Below, in pieces: positions 9,045-17,004 of a stretch of 23,839 nt of DNA. The stretch lies in assembly GCA_016718845.1 (NCBI GenBank), contig JADKCK010000095.1:1-23839 (forward strand). The letters run 5' to 3'. This DNA is from Sphingobacteriales bacterium. Its GTDB lineage: Bacteria > Bacteroidota > Bacteroidia > Chitinophagales > UBA2359. Both the position numbers and the translations under genes were made by a program. Every line of letters begins with the position of its first letter. The stretch's first letter is position 1. The notes under the pieces were generated by a model. It had not been told where the DNA came from and searched no databases. It worked only from the letters and a program-made list of their open reading frames with translations.

Positions 9045-12029
9045 ATGCTGACCTTAGAGCAAGCCCAAACCCACTTAGACCAGAGCACGCAACTAATTGA
9101 GCAGGGTAAATACACCGAAGCCATGGAGCTATTAGAGCAAGCTGCACCCATTTTTGAAATAGCCGAAAAATGGGAAGAATATGTGCAATGTTTAAATAAA
9201 CAGAGTGAGTGTTTTCGGCACAGTGGTAAATATAGTGGGGGTATAGAAAAAGCCGAAAAAGCCTTGCAAATTTGTTTGGAAAGATGGGGCGAGAATAATG
9301 TAGATACAGCAATGTGCTATCATAATTTGGGTAATTGTAACTACTACAAAGGCGATCATGCCCAAGCCATTGCCTATCACCAACAAGCATTAACTATTAG
9401 GTTAGCCACCATAGGCGAGCAACACCCCGATATAGCATCTAGTTATAATAATTTGGGAGCTTGTAACTACTACAAAGGTGATTATACCCAAGCCATTGCC
9501 TATTACCAACAAGCATTAACTATTCAATTAGCCACCGTAGGTGAGCAACACCCTCTTACGGCAGATAGCTATAATAATTTGGGGATTTGCTATGACGAAA
9601 AAGGCGATTATAATCAAGCCATTACCTATTACCAACAAGCATTAAATATTCAATTAGCTACCATAGGCGAGCAACACCCTGGCATAGTAGCTAGCTATCA
9701 TAATTTGGGAGGTTGCTATATGAGCGAAGGCAATCATACCCGAGCTATTGTCTATTATCAACAAGCATTAACTATTCAATTAGCTACCATAGGTGAGCAA
9801 CACCTCGATACAGCAAGTATTTATCATAATTTGGGGCTTTGCTATTACAAAAAAGGCGATTATACCCAAGCTATTGCCTATTACCAACAAGCATTAACTA
9901 TTTGTTTAGCCATCATAGGCGAGCATCACCTCGATACAGCAATTAATTATCATAGTTTGGGGCTTTGCTATTACGATAAAGGTGATTATACCCAAGCTAT
10001 TGGGTATCTCCAACAAGCACTAACTATTCAGTTAGCTACTGTGGACGAACAATGCTCTACTATAGCATGCAATTATCAAAACCTAGGCGAATGCTACTAT
10101 TCACAATCCGAATACCTCACCGCCCTACACTACCACCAACAAACCCTCCAATCCTTAGCCCTTGATGTATCCAACGAAGACTACTACCCCCTACCCAAAT
10201 TAGCAGGTTACAACAGTGCTGTACAGTTGTTAGCAACCCTCCCCGCCAAAGCCACCACCCTCACCGCCCTATACCACCAAACCCAAAATCCCCAAGACCT
10301 AACCGCTGCCCTTGCCCACTACCAATGCGCCGATGCACTAATAGACCAAATGCGCCAAAGCTACAAAACCGAAGGCAGCAAATTGCTTTTGGCAGAAAAA
10401 GGCAAAACCAACGTATATGATGCAGGTTTGGCAGCATTGTTTGATTATCAATTGGCTGTAAAAACCAACACAGCCATAATCTTGCCCTATCTCATTTCAA
10501 CCAAACTTTGGGCTACCAACTCCCCGACCGCCCCATTGATTTAGCCTTTCATTTCTCCGAAAAAAGCAAAGCAGTTTTGCTATTTGCAGGTATGAAAGAT
10601 GCCGAAGCACGCCTAAACGCCCAATTGCCACCCGATTTGGTGCAGCAAGAGTACAACCTGCGCATAGAACTAACCTACTTAGAGCGCCGCATCAGCGAAG
10701 AAGGCTACACCCCCCCCGAAGAGCAAGACCAAGTTGCCCTAAACGAGTGGCAAAGCCAACATTTCGAGTTCAAAAACCAATACGACGCCCTCATAGAGCG
10801 CCTAGAAACCGAATATCCCAAGTATTATCAACTCAAATACAACATTGGCACAGCCACCATTGCCCAAGTGCAAGCCGCTTTGCCACCACAAAAGGCAATG
10901 ATAAGCTATGTTTTGGCAGCAAAACATTTGTACATCATCATCATCACCGCCCAAAACAGCACTTGGCTACAAACCGACTTGCCCACCGATTTTGAGGGTT
11001 TGGTCGAGGATTTTTTGTTTTCGTTCCAATCCATCGGCAAGCGCGACTACCTCACCTACGGCTACGACCTTTATCGCCACCTAATGCTGCCCGCTATCAA
11101 CACAGGCATGTTACACGGCATTCAACAACTCATCATCATTCCCGATGGCATTTTGTCGCGTGTGCCTTTCGAGGCATTGCTCACCCATGCTTGCAGCGAT
11201 GATACAGTCTATAAAGATTTTCCGTATTTGCTGCACCAATACCGCATAGCTTACCACTATTCGGCAACGCTATGGCTCAATCAACAAACCGCAAGCCCTC
11301 CGCCCCACACAAGAGCGTGAAAACGGGAAGAAAGCTCCCCCTCCAGGGGGAGTTGTAGGAGGGGAAGAGACCTTGGAGGGGCTGATTTTATCGGCTTCCG
11401 CCCATAAGCCCACCGCCCAAAATAGCGCGAACACGATATTGACCTAACGTTGCCCGATGATTTTTAGGAAAAAGTAGGCATCGAAAAACCAGCAGAAAAG
11501 CACCGAATTAATTATCCGAAACAAGAAGAGATAGCGCAAGTTAGTAGAGGGCAGAGATTTTGTGGAATTGATACACTCCGAAACCGAAGTGCGCAAGGTA
11601 GGCGAATTGTTTGCTGCCCAACGGCAAACTGCCAAAATATTGTTAAAAAAACCCGACCAAACGGGCATTATCTTTTCGCCCAACGAAACCGATGGCAATG
11701 GCATTTTCTATATGGGCGATGTCTACAACCTACAATTACAAGCCGATTTGGTGGTGTTGAGTTGTTGCGAAACAGGTTTGGGTAAAATTAGCAAAGGCGA
11801 GGGAACAATGGCACTTAATCGGGGCTTTCTGTATTCGGGTGCCAAAAATGTGGTTTATACCTTATTTAAGGTGTACGACAAACAATCGTGCGAACTAACC
11901 ACCGAGTTGTTTAAACAATTGATAGCCCAACAACCCAGCATAGAGGCATTGCACCAAGCTAAACTAAACCTCATTGCACGCGGTTTGATGCCCAATAAAT
12001 GGGCGGGTTATGTTTTGGTGGGGCAGTAA
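9045..12029 (+). CDS. TPR-CHAT caspase-like protein (frameshifted; His segment absent)
   Basis: The N-terminal half has seven 42-residue kinesin-light-chain-type TPR units (pattern YHNLGxCYYxKGDYxQAIAYYQQAL, residues about 85-375) preceded by a more diverged TPR. The C-terminal half is a CHAT domain, the caspase-like fold: LIIIPDGILSRVPFEALL (near 11125-11180) and VVLSCCETGLG with the presumed catalytic Cys at 11766-11768, then GEGTMALNRGFLYSGAKNVV. The reading frame breaks near 10520 (one base) and again in 11314-11560, where a GC-rich palindrome lies and at least one stop is present (TAG after DLTLPDDF). From AKILL the sequence jumps to KKPDQTGIIFSPN at a 7-A run (11645-11651). The roughly 50 residues that should include the catalytic His-Gly are missing, so this copy is probably inactive or misassembled. 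It faces a sigma/anti-sigma-like operon. Confidence 0.8.
11331..11395 (+). repeat. GC-rich palindromic insert in the CHAT gene
   Basis: CTCCCCCT-cc-AGGGGGAG (11335-11352) is a perfect 8-bp stem. It is followed by purine-rich DNA that reads KAPPPGGVVGGEETLEG in one frame. The composition is unlike the flanking gene, and it sits where the CHAT frame is disrupted. It resembles the short palindromic coding insertions known in some bacteria; that identity is inferred. Confidence 0.45.
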
Positions 12030-12086
12030 TTTGGGTGTTTGCAAAAAAGGTTAGATTTGTCTTAGCACGCTTTTTTTAAAAAATAC

Positions 12087-12789
12087 CATGCGGACTGCAA
12101 TTTTATTACCAACAATGCAAATCTTGCCTCGTATCACCTTTATCAACAAAATCACGTTTATTAACCTTGGTTAGTGAATTGGAGATCATTTTGAGCAAAT
12201 CTGGCTCAAAAGCCGTTTGACCCAACAAGCCACATTAATAGAGCCGAATGGGGGGAGAAAAAAGGATACATTAAACACGGTTGAACAAGCTTTATTTTAC
12301 GACTTATTAGCCGACGCCAAAATAGATAGTGGTTATTGGAACGAAGAAGAATTAAAAATTTACTTGGTAGGTACAGTTTTTCGTTTGGCAAAGTAAACGA
12401 AATAGGGAAAATTAAGGTTTTTTATGAACGACCTTTAACCGCAACTGTACAAGACGAATCCTTTGAGTAGCTGATGCTTGGTGGATATGACGGTTGCCTA
12501 TAAAACAACGCTAAACCCTACTCTTTCTGCAGGAGTTTAAAAACGCAAGGCGATAAATACGACCCCGAAGCACAATGTTGGTAAATGCTCATTGCCCAAG
12601 AAACAACAAGGACTAAAAAACCATTTTGGCGGTTATCTGAAGGCAAAACTGGTATTTTTTCCATCCAATAAAGCGTTACCTACTGCCAAACCCGACAAAA
12701 CGCACAAGAGGCGATTTACTCAAATTGTATACACGCTTTCGGCAGCTAAAAAAAATAATTTGGGCGATGAGGGGCAAAACAAACCTTAA
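12087..12789 (+). pseudogene. Broken small gene, possible PD-(D/E)XK-like fold
   Basis: Coherent protein pieces in shifting frames: LVSELEDHFEQIWLKS, then EQALFYDLLADAKIDSGYWN and EELKIYLVGTVFRLAK to 12395. After one added A come VNEIGKIKVFYERPLTATVQ, LLFLQEFKN (12518-12544), GDKYDPEAQ, and a last open piece (12592-12789) ending GDEGQNKP. The E-x-K in LQEFKN, with an acidic residue upstream, would fit a PD-(D/E)XK nuclease core, but I cannot name the family. At least four frame breaks occur, and no start is clear. It is convergent with, and just overlaps, the anti-sigma-like gene. Confidence 0.4.
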
Positions 12790-13439
12790 CCCTCCGGCAT
12801 CAAACCCTCGTTGACCAAAAACATACCTACCGCCCTACCCAATTGTTGGCGGGTAGTGCGGTCGGTGGGGTTTAGCTCCCAATAATACCTGCCGGGTGGC
12901 AGCGAAAAAGTTACGTCAAACGATACTTCGTTTGCCACAATTTGTTGTTCTACTACCCCTTTATGTTGGTTATCATAAATAACACATTGCAAAGGCGAGG
13001 CTATGGGTTCGTCTAAATCAAAAAACAGCACATCATCGCAATTAAGCCCGTTTTCGGGCAGCACCACAATAGATTGCAAGGTTTTTTGCCCATCGTTTGC
13101 CGATGATGAGCGGGTAGCAATACTTTCTTCTAGTTCGGGAGCAGGGGCAAACATTTGTAGGAGTTCGGATAGGGTGTAACCAATTTCTTCGTGGTCAGGC
13201 ATATCGTCTGTATCTTCTATTGGCAAGTCCTTTCCCAATTTTTCGGCAATAATACGTGCCTCCATCACGGGGTGTTTTTGCAGTATTTGCTCAACAGTAA
13301 TTTGTAGTTTTATTGTTTTAGCAAAATCATTATTCCCGTTGTTGGCTAATATTTTTTCTACAAACAGCAGTTTATTTTCATTACTAAGGGTTTGATTGTT
13401 GTATTGTTCGATGAGGTTTTGGTCTTCGGTAGAAAGCAT
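12786..13439 (-). CDS. Putative cytoplasmic anti-sigma / sigma-partner protein
   Basis: 217 residues, with no signal peptide, membrane segment or Cys/His zinc motif. The N-terminus (DQNLIEQYNNQTLSNENKLL and FVEKILANNGNNDFAKTIKL) has the layout of Bacteroidota anti-sigma N-terminal regions (IExYxxxxLSxxExxxFxxxL). After an acidic linker (about 75-120) comes a probable beta-sandwich with VSFDVTFSLPPGRYYWELN, ending GMFLVNEGLMPEG. Its start is 9 nt after the sigma stop, so the two are co-transcribed and likely coupled. A role in holding the sigma factor is inferred from position and N-terminal pattern. A soluble anti-sigma next to a CHAT protein invites the idea that it is a protease substrate. 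Confidence 0.55.
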   Translation of the reverse strand: MLSTEDQNLIEQYNNQTLSNENKLLFVEKILANNGNNDFAKTIKLQITVEQILQKHPVMEARIIAEKLGKDLPIEDTDDMPDHEEIGYTLSELLQMFAPAPELEESIATRSSSANDGQKTLQSIVVLPENGLNCDDVLFFDLDEPIASPLQCVIYDNQHKGVVEQQIVANEVSFDVTFSLPPGRYYWELNPTDRTTRQQLGRAVGMFLVNEGLMPEG

Positions 13440-13448
13440 GATGGATTT

Positions 13449-13973
13449 TTATTTTTTGTTGTTTTCTTGGATTTGTTTAATCAGTTCGGTAAGGCAGGTA
13501 GAGTAGCGATAGCGGGCATTTTCGTAGCTTATTTGTAAGATTTTCGTAATTTCGTTATAGTCGTCGAGGTCGCGGCGCAGGTTTAAGATTTCTTGACAAG
13601 TTTTACGCATTTTTTGTAGCTCTTTTTCTACAATTTCCCACAAATTGGGATATTCCTCAAAAGGGTCATGAAAATTAGATGGTAATTCGGGTAAGGTTTC
13701 TACCAATTGTTCTTTGGTTTTCAGGCGGTCGAGCCATTTGTTGCGGCATATTCGATAGATGTATGCCAAAGGCGAACCGTTTAACACAAAATCGGGTTTT
13801 TGGCATTTTTCCCAAAAAATGGTTATTGCTTGCCAAGCAAGGTCTGTAGCCATTTCTTTTGCTTTGTCTTTTGCCAATAAACTGATTACATTGGGTAATA
13901 CTTTACTATAAACATAAACTAAAGTGTCTTGTTTATTTTGTCTAAATCCTTCCATTATTTCCTCTGATGTCAT
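13449..13973 (-). CDS. ECF-type RNA polymerase sigma-70 factor
   Basis: 174 residues, normal for an ECF sigma factor. Region 2 spans about 15-90 (DLAWQAITIFWEKCQK and SPLAYIYRICRNKWLDRLK, the helix that binds core and melts the -10). Region 4 spans about 115-170 (KTCQEILNLRRDLDDYNEIT, then a helix-turn-helix with ISYENARYRYSTCLTELI). The ATG start is supported by a promoter about 50 nt upstream. It is first in a two-gene operon with the anti-sigma-like gene. Its regulon is unknown; the facing TPR-CHAT gene is the obvious functional partner. Confidence 0.88.
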   Translation of the reverse strand: MTSEEIMEGFRQNKQDTLVYVYSKVLPNVISLLAKDKAKEMATDLAWQAITIFWEKCQKPDFVLNGSPLAYIYRICRNKWLDRLKTKEQLVETLPELPSNFHDPFEEYPNLWEIVEKELQKMRKTCQEILNLRRDLDDYNEITKILQISYENARYRYSTCLTELIKQIQENNKK

Positions 13974-14023
13974 ATACTCTACTGATGTGGTTTTTTGTTA
14001 GGTAAAAAAGCCGTTTTTTTGCA

Positions 14024-14057
14024 CAAAATTAGACTTTTTTTTGCAAACTGCTTCAAA
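14024..14057 (-). promoter_or_regulatory. Candidate promoter of the sigma operon
   Basis: On the minus strand TAATTTTG (14031-14024) fits the -7 consensus, with TTTG at 14057-14054 and a 22-nt spacer, at the long end of the usual range. It lies about 50 nt before the sigma start, suggesting transcription by the housekeeping sigma. Confidence 0.5.
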
Positions 14058-14095
14058 AAACAGCATTTATTTAATCAACTACCCCCAAAAAATAA

Positions 14096-14134
14096 AACTC
14101 CCCCGTTTTGCAGGTATTGCAAAATGGGGGAGTT
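14096..14134 (-). terminator. Strong intrinsic terminator of the VIT/vWA gene
   Basis: AACTCCCCCGTTTTGCA (14096-14112) pairs along its full length with TGCAAAATGGGGGAGTT (14118-14134), one G-T wobble, loop ggtat. On the minus strand it is followed by TTTTATTTTTT. It lies 18 nt past the stop. The left arm and flank recur at 4313-4340. Confidence 0.85.
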
Positions 14135-14152
14135 TGGTTATACATCGCATCT

Positions 14153-16435
14153 TTACTCAAACACCTCGTACAATACATCGTTTAGCACAAACTGTATTTG
14201 GTTGCCTAATGCCAAAAATTGGGCAGAGTCGGGTTGGTTTTTTAGCAAATCAAAATACTCGTTGCTGCCAAACTTAATGCGTTTTGCCGATTGATTTTTA
14301 ACCTTTGTCACCTCGCTATCTACCCAAACGCCATTGTTTTGGTAAATAGCCCTGCCTTGTATGTTGCGGTATTGTGCGCCTGCATTTTGTGTTTTGCCCT
14401 CTTTATCTACATAATCAAGGCGCTCTTGTCCTACCCTCGATTGGGCAATATTATCGGCTCGGTTCAACGATTGTATTTCTTTGCTTGCCCTTGCGCTACC
14501 CGCATTGTCGCGGCTTTTCATGTCTTTGTACTCTTCGGCTCCTTTGCGATAAAGGTCGTCGTTGGGTGTAAGATGCGGCATAGGGCGTGGCGGATGTGGC
14601 ATGGGCATTGGCACGGGTCTGGGTGGCAGATTAACCATTTCGTCCTCAACAATTAGGTAGCTGGTATAGGGGGTAACAATGCCATATTGTTTTGCCAAAC
14701 GCACTACTTCGTCTACCAATTCTTTGTCTTCGCCGTGCAGCCTAATTTGGTCGAGCAGATAACCTACTTGGCGCGATGCCCACAAAGTAGGCACAAAATC
14801 GTACTTAAGCTCTTGTTTAGGTAGTTGGGCTTGATAGGTATATCGTTTTGTTTCGCCGTTCATCGTGCCTTCTAAGGTAAGTGTAAGTTGTCCGCCATTG
14901 CGGTATCTGCCCAACACACTCACCGACGAGCCTTTGAACAAATCGGGCAAATCGTGCGGTTGCACATCGTACACATCGTTGTTGTTGCTGTAAGTTATTT
15001 TTAGGTTGGTAAGCACCGGCGAGCTTATTTTGGTGTAAAACGACGATAGTTTAAGCTCCATATCCTCGTCGGTGGTAATGTAGGTGCGATACGAGCGGGT
15101 TAGCTCGGTTATTTTGTCGAGCAGATACGTGTTTAGGTCGTTGCCAATGCCTACGGTAAAAATGCGGGTGTTGGCATGGTTATTTTTCTTTACTATATCA
15201 ACCAAAGCATCTTCGTTGGTGGTGCCAATGGTGGGTTTGCCATCGGTAATAAAAGCTACAATATAAGGGCGATTGGCATTGGTTTTCATTGCCAAGGCTT
15301 GTTGCAAAGCCTCGTCTATGTTGGTTCCGCCAATAGGTTTTAGGTTGTCAATAAATTGTTTAGCCTCGGCGGTATGCTCGTTGTTGGCGGTTTGTAGTTG
15401 TTGGTACAAAGGGCGGGCTTCGGTCGAAAACCGTATGATGTTAAACTTATCGCCTTTGTTTAGGTTGGCTATACAAAACTGCAAAGCTTGTTTTGCTTTG
15501 GTCATTTTTTCGCCCGCCATACTCCCCGATACATCTATCACAAAAACAATGTCTTTTTCGGGTTGTTCGTAATTGGGTATCTCTTCGCCGGGGTTAAGCG
15601 ACAGAAAGAAAAAACCGTCTTCGTTGCTGCGTTTGTAGCTCAATACCGACGCCCCAATATCGTTGGCATCGGTGGTGTAGTACAACTTAAAATCCGAATC
15701 GCTGTTTAGGTTTTTGGCTTCGTAACCCACATGGGCATTAGTAGCCGATTTGCGTACAATTTCGGTTTGATGTGTTGGGCAATAAATGTTTTTAAATGCC
15801 GTATTGTTGCTCATTGCCACCTCTATTGTTACCTCGTTAATGGGGCGTGCCGAGTATTTTTGGGTGTTCATTGGATAAACATATTCAACGGTGGCATCGT
15901 CTTTGGGCAATGTTTGGCTATACGACAACTTAATACGGGTGTCGCTGTTGGGCAATATCGGAAAAATACGCACCTTAAACAAGTTGCGGTCGGCATACTC
16001 TAACAAAGCAGGGTCGCGAAACTGCCTAACAATGTTTTCGTAAATATCGCGTGCTTTTTGGGCATCGAGCAGTTCGGCTTGCATTTCTTTGCCATTTACT
16101 TGCATCGAAAAATTGTTGATAACCGCACCTTGGGGGGCGGGAAACAAAAAATATCCCTCTAAACTACTACCCGATGGATTATAAAATACCTGCTCGATGT
16201 GGGTTAGTGCCGTTTGTTGGTTTATCTCGACCTGCACTTTCTCCGATTTTATTTCTAACTGAAACGGGCTAAAGTTGGGCGGCATAGGCAGCGGGCGCGG
16301 CGGTCTAATGTGCGGATTGTCGAACAAACGTCCGTTTTCGGGCGATACAACCATTAAACCGCCCGCAAAACTGCTAAAGCTTGATACTAAACATAAAATA
16401 AGAACAGCAATTGTCTGTTTTGGGTAATTTTTCAT
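14153..16435 (-). CDS. VIT and von Willebrand A domain secreted protein
   Basis: About 760 residues from ATG at 16435. That start is chosen because KNYPKQTIAVLILCLVSSF is a signal peptide; the same frame stays open to 16744 only because it runs through a minisatellite. The VIT domain spans about 60-175 (HIEQVFYNPSGSSLEGYFLF, FKVRIFPILPNSDTRIKLSY), as in inter-alpha-trypsin-inhibitor heavy chains. The vWA domain starts near residue 290 with an intact MIDAS: FVIDVSGSM, the Thr of GGTNIDEAL, and FITDGKPT. A Pro/Met/His-rich linker (PRPVPMPMPHPPRP) precedes a C-terminal part rich in Arg and Asn. Metal-dependent adhesion at the cell surface or periplasm is inferred. No frameshift in 2.3 kb. Confidence 0.87.
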   Translation of the reverse strand: MKNYPKQTIAVLILCLVSSFSSFAGGLMVVSPENGRLFDNPHIRPPRPLPMPPNFSPFQLEIKSEKVQVEINQQTALTHIEQVFYNPSGSSLEGYFLFPAPQGAVINNFSMQVNGKEMQAELLDAQKARDIYENIVRQFRDPALLEYADRNLFKVRIFPILPNSDTRIKLSYSQTLPKDDATVEYVYPMNTQKYSARPINEVTIEVAMSNNTAFKNIYCPTHQTEIVRKSATNAHVGYEAKNLNSDSDFKLYYTTDANDIGASVLSYKRSNEDGFFFLSLNPGEEIPNYEQPEKDIVFVIDVSGSMAGEKMTKAKQALQFCIANLNKGDKFNIIRFSTEARPLYQQLQTANNEHTAEAKQFIDNLKPIGGTNIDEALQQALAMKTNANRPYIVAFITDGKPTIGTTNEDALVDIVKKNNHANTRIFTVGIGNDLNTYLLDKITELTRSYRTYITTDEDMELKLSSFYTKISSPVLTNLKITYSNNNDVYDVQPHDLPDLFKGSSVSVLGRYRNGGQLTLTLEGTMNGETKRYTYQAQLPKQELKYDFVPTLWASRQVGYLLDQIRLHGEDKELVDEVVRLAKQYGIVTPYTSYLIVEDEMVNLPPRPVPMPMPHPPRPMPHLTPNDDLYRKGAEEYKDMKSRDNAGSARASKEIQSLNRADNIAQSRVGQERLDYVDKEGKTQNAGAQYRNIQGRAIYQNNGVWVDSEVTKVKNQSAKRIKFGSNEYFDLLKNQPDSAQFLALGNQIQFVLNDVLYEVFE

Positions 16436-16452
16436 AGAAATGCTTTTTAATG

Positions 16453-16672
16453 TGGAGATGTGGCGAAGTGGCGATGTGGCGAAGTGGCGAAGTGGCGAAG
16501 TGGCGAAGTGGCGAAGTGGCGATATGGCGAAGTGGCGAAGTGGCGAAGTGGCGATATGGCGATATGGCGAAGTGGCGATATGGTGAAGTGGAGGGCGAAG
16601 TGGCGAAGTGGCGAAGTGGCGAAGTGGCGATATGGCGATATGTGGCGATATGGCGATATGGTGAAGTGGCGA
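16453..16672. repeat. 8-bp minisatellite (GAAGTGGC)n before the VIT/vWA gene
   Basis: About 27 copies of an 8-bp unit GAAGTGGC, with variants GATATGGC and GATGTGGC, fill the 5' region of the minus-strand gene, ending about 18 nt from its start codon. Because 8 is not a multiple of 3, each strand reads an 8-residue repeat in all three frames (ATSPLRHF on the minus strand), which creates long false reading frames. Confidence 0.9.
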
Positions 16673-17004
16673 AAGAGTGAAACCACCAGCCCATAGCCAA
16701 AAGCGTAGCGCAGCCAAAAGCCGATAGCGATTCAGATGCCCCACTATTAGAAAATGCTCCCCACAAGGTTAAATGTAAACCAACAAAAAAAAAAAAAGGG
16801 GGATGGTTTTTATTTTCACACTATTTGCCTTTGACACCTGCCCCCCCCTACCAAAATTGGAATTTCCCTTTACACTTTAAAATAAAATTTGACCCCACTG
16901 ATAAAAGGTTTTTAAAAAATATGTTTTAGATTGCTTTGTTTTTTGAGATATTGTTAGTATCTTTGTGGGTATAAAAGAGGTTACGAACACAAAATATATC
17001 ACCA
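16673..17004. other. Intergenic region with long homopolymers
   Basis: The gap holds runs of 12 A then 5 G (16786-16802) and 8 C (near 16850), then the transposase promoter. No gene is visible. The minus-strand frame at 16877-17071 is a shadow. Confidence 0.5.
16935..16965 (+). promoter_or_regulatory. Bacteroidota consensus promoter of the transposase
   Basis: TTTG (16935-16938), 19-nt spacer, TATCTTTG (16958-16965): a full match to the Bacteroidota primary sigma consensus, 39 nt before the start codon. Confidence 0.75.

Noticed and set aside
9045..13973. A type III-E CRISPR locus
   Set aside because: No gRAMP/Cas7-11 effector, Cas1, Cas2 or repeat array is in the window; only the CHAT/sigma analogy remains.
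13995..14294. Small plus-strand frames near the sigma start
   Set aside because: They overlap the VIT/vWA gene end, its terminator and the sigma promoter on the opposite strand and have no recognisable content.
16374..16766. Repetitive ATSPLRHF and WRSGEVAK proteins in several frames
   Set aside because: They are products of the 8-bp minisatellite, open in all three frames on both strands; no start site or codon signal supports translation.
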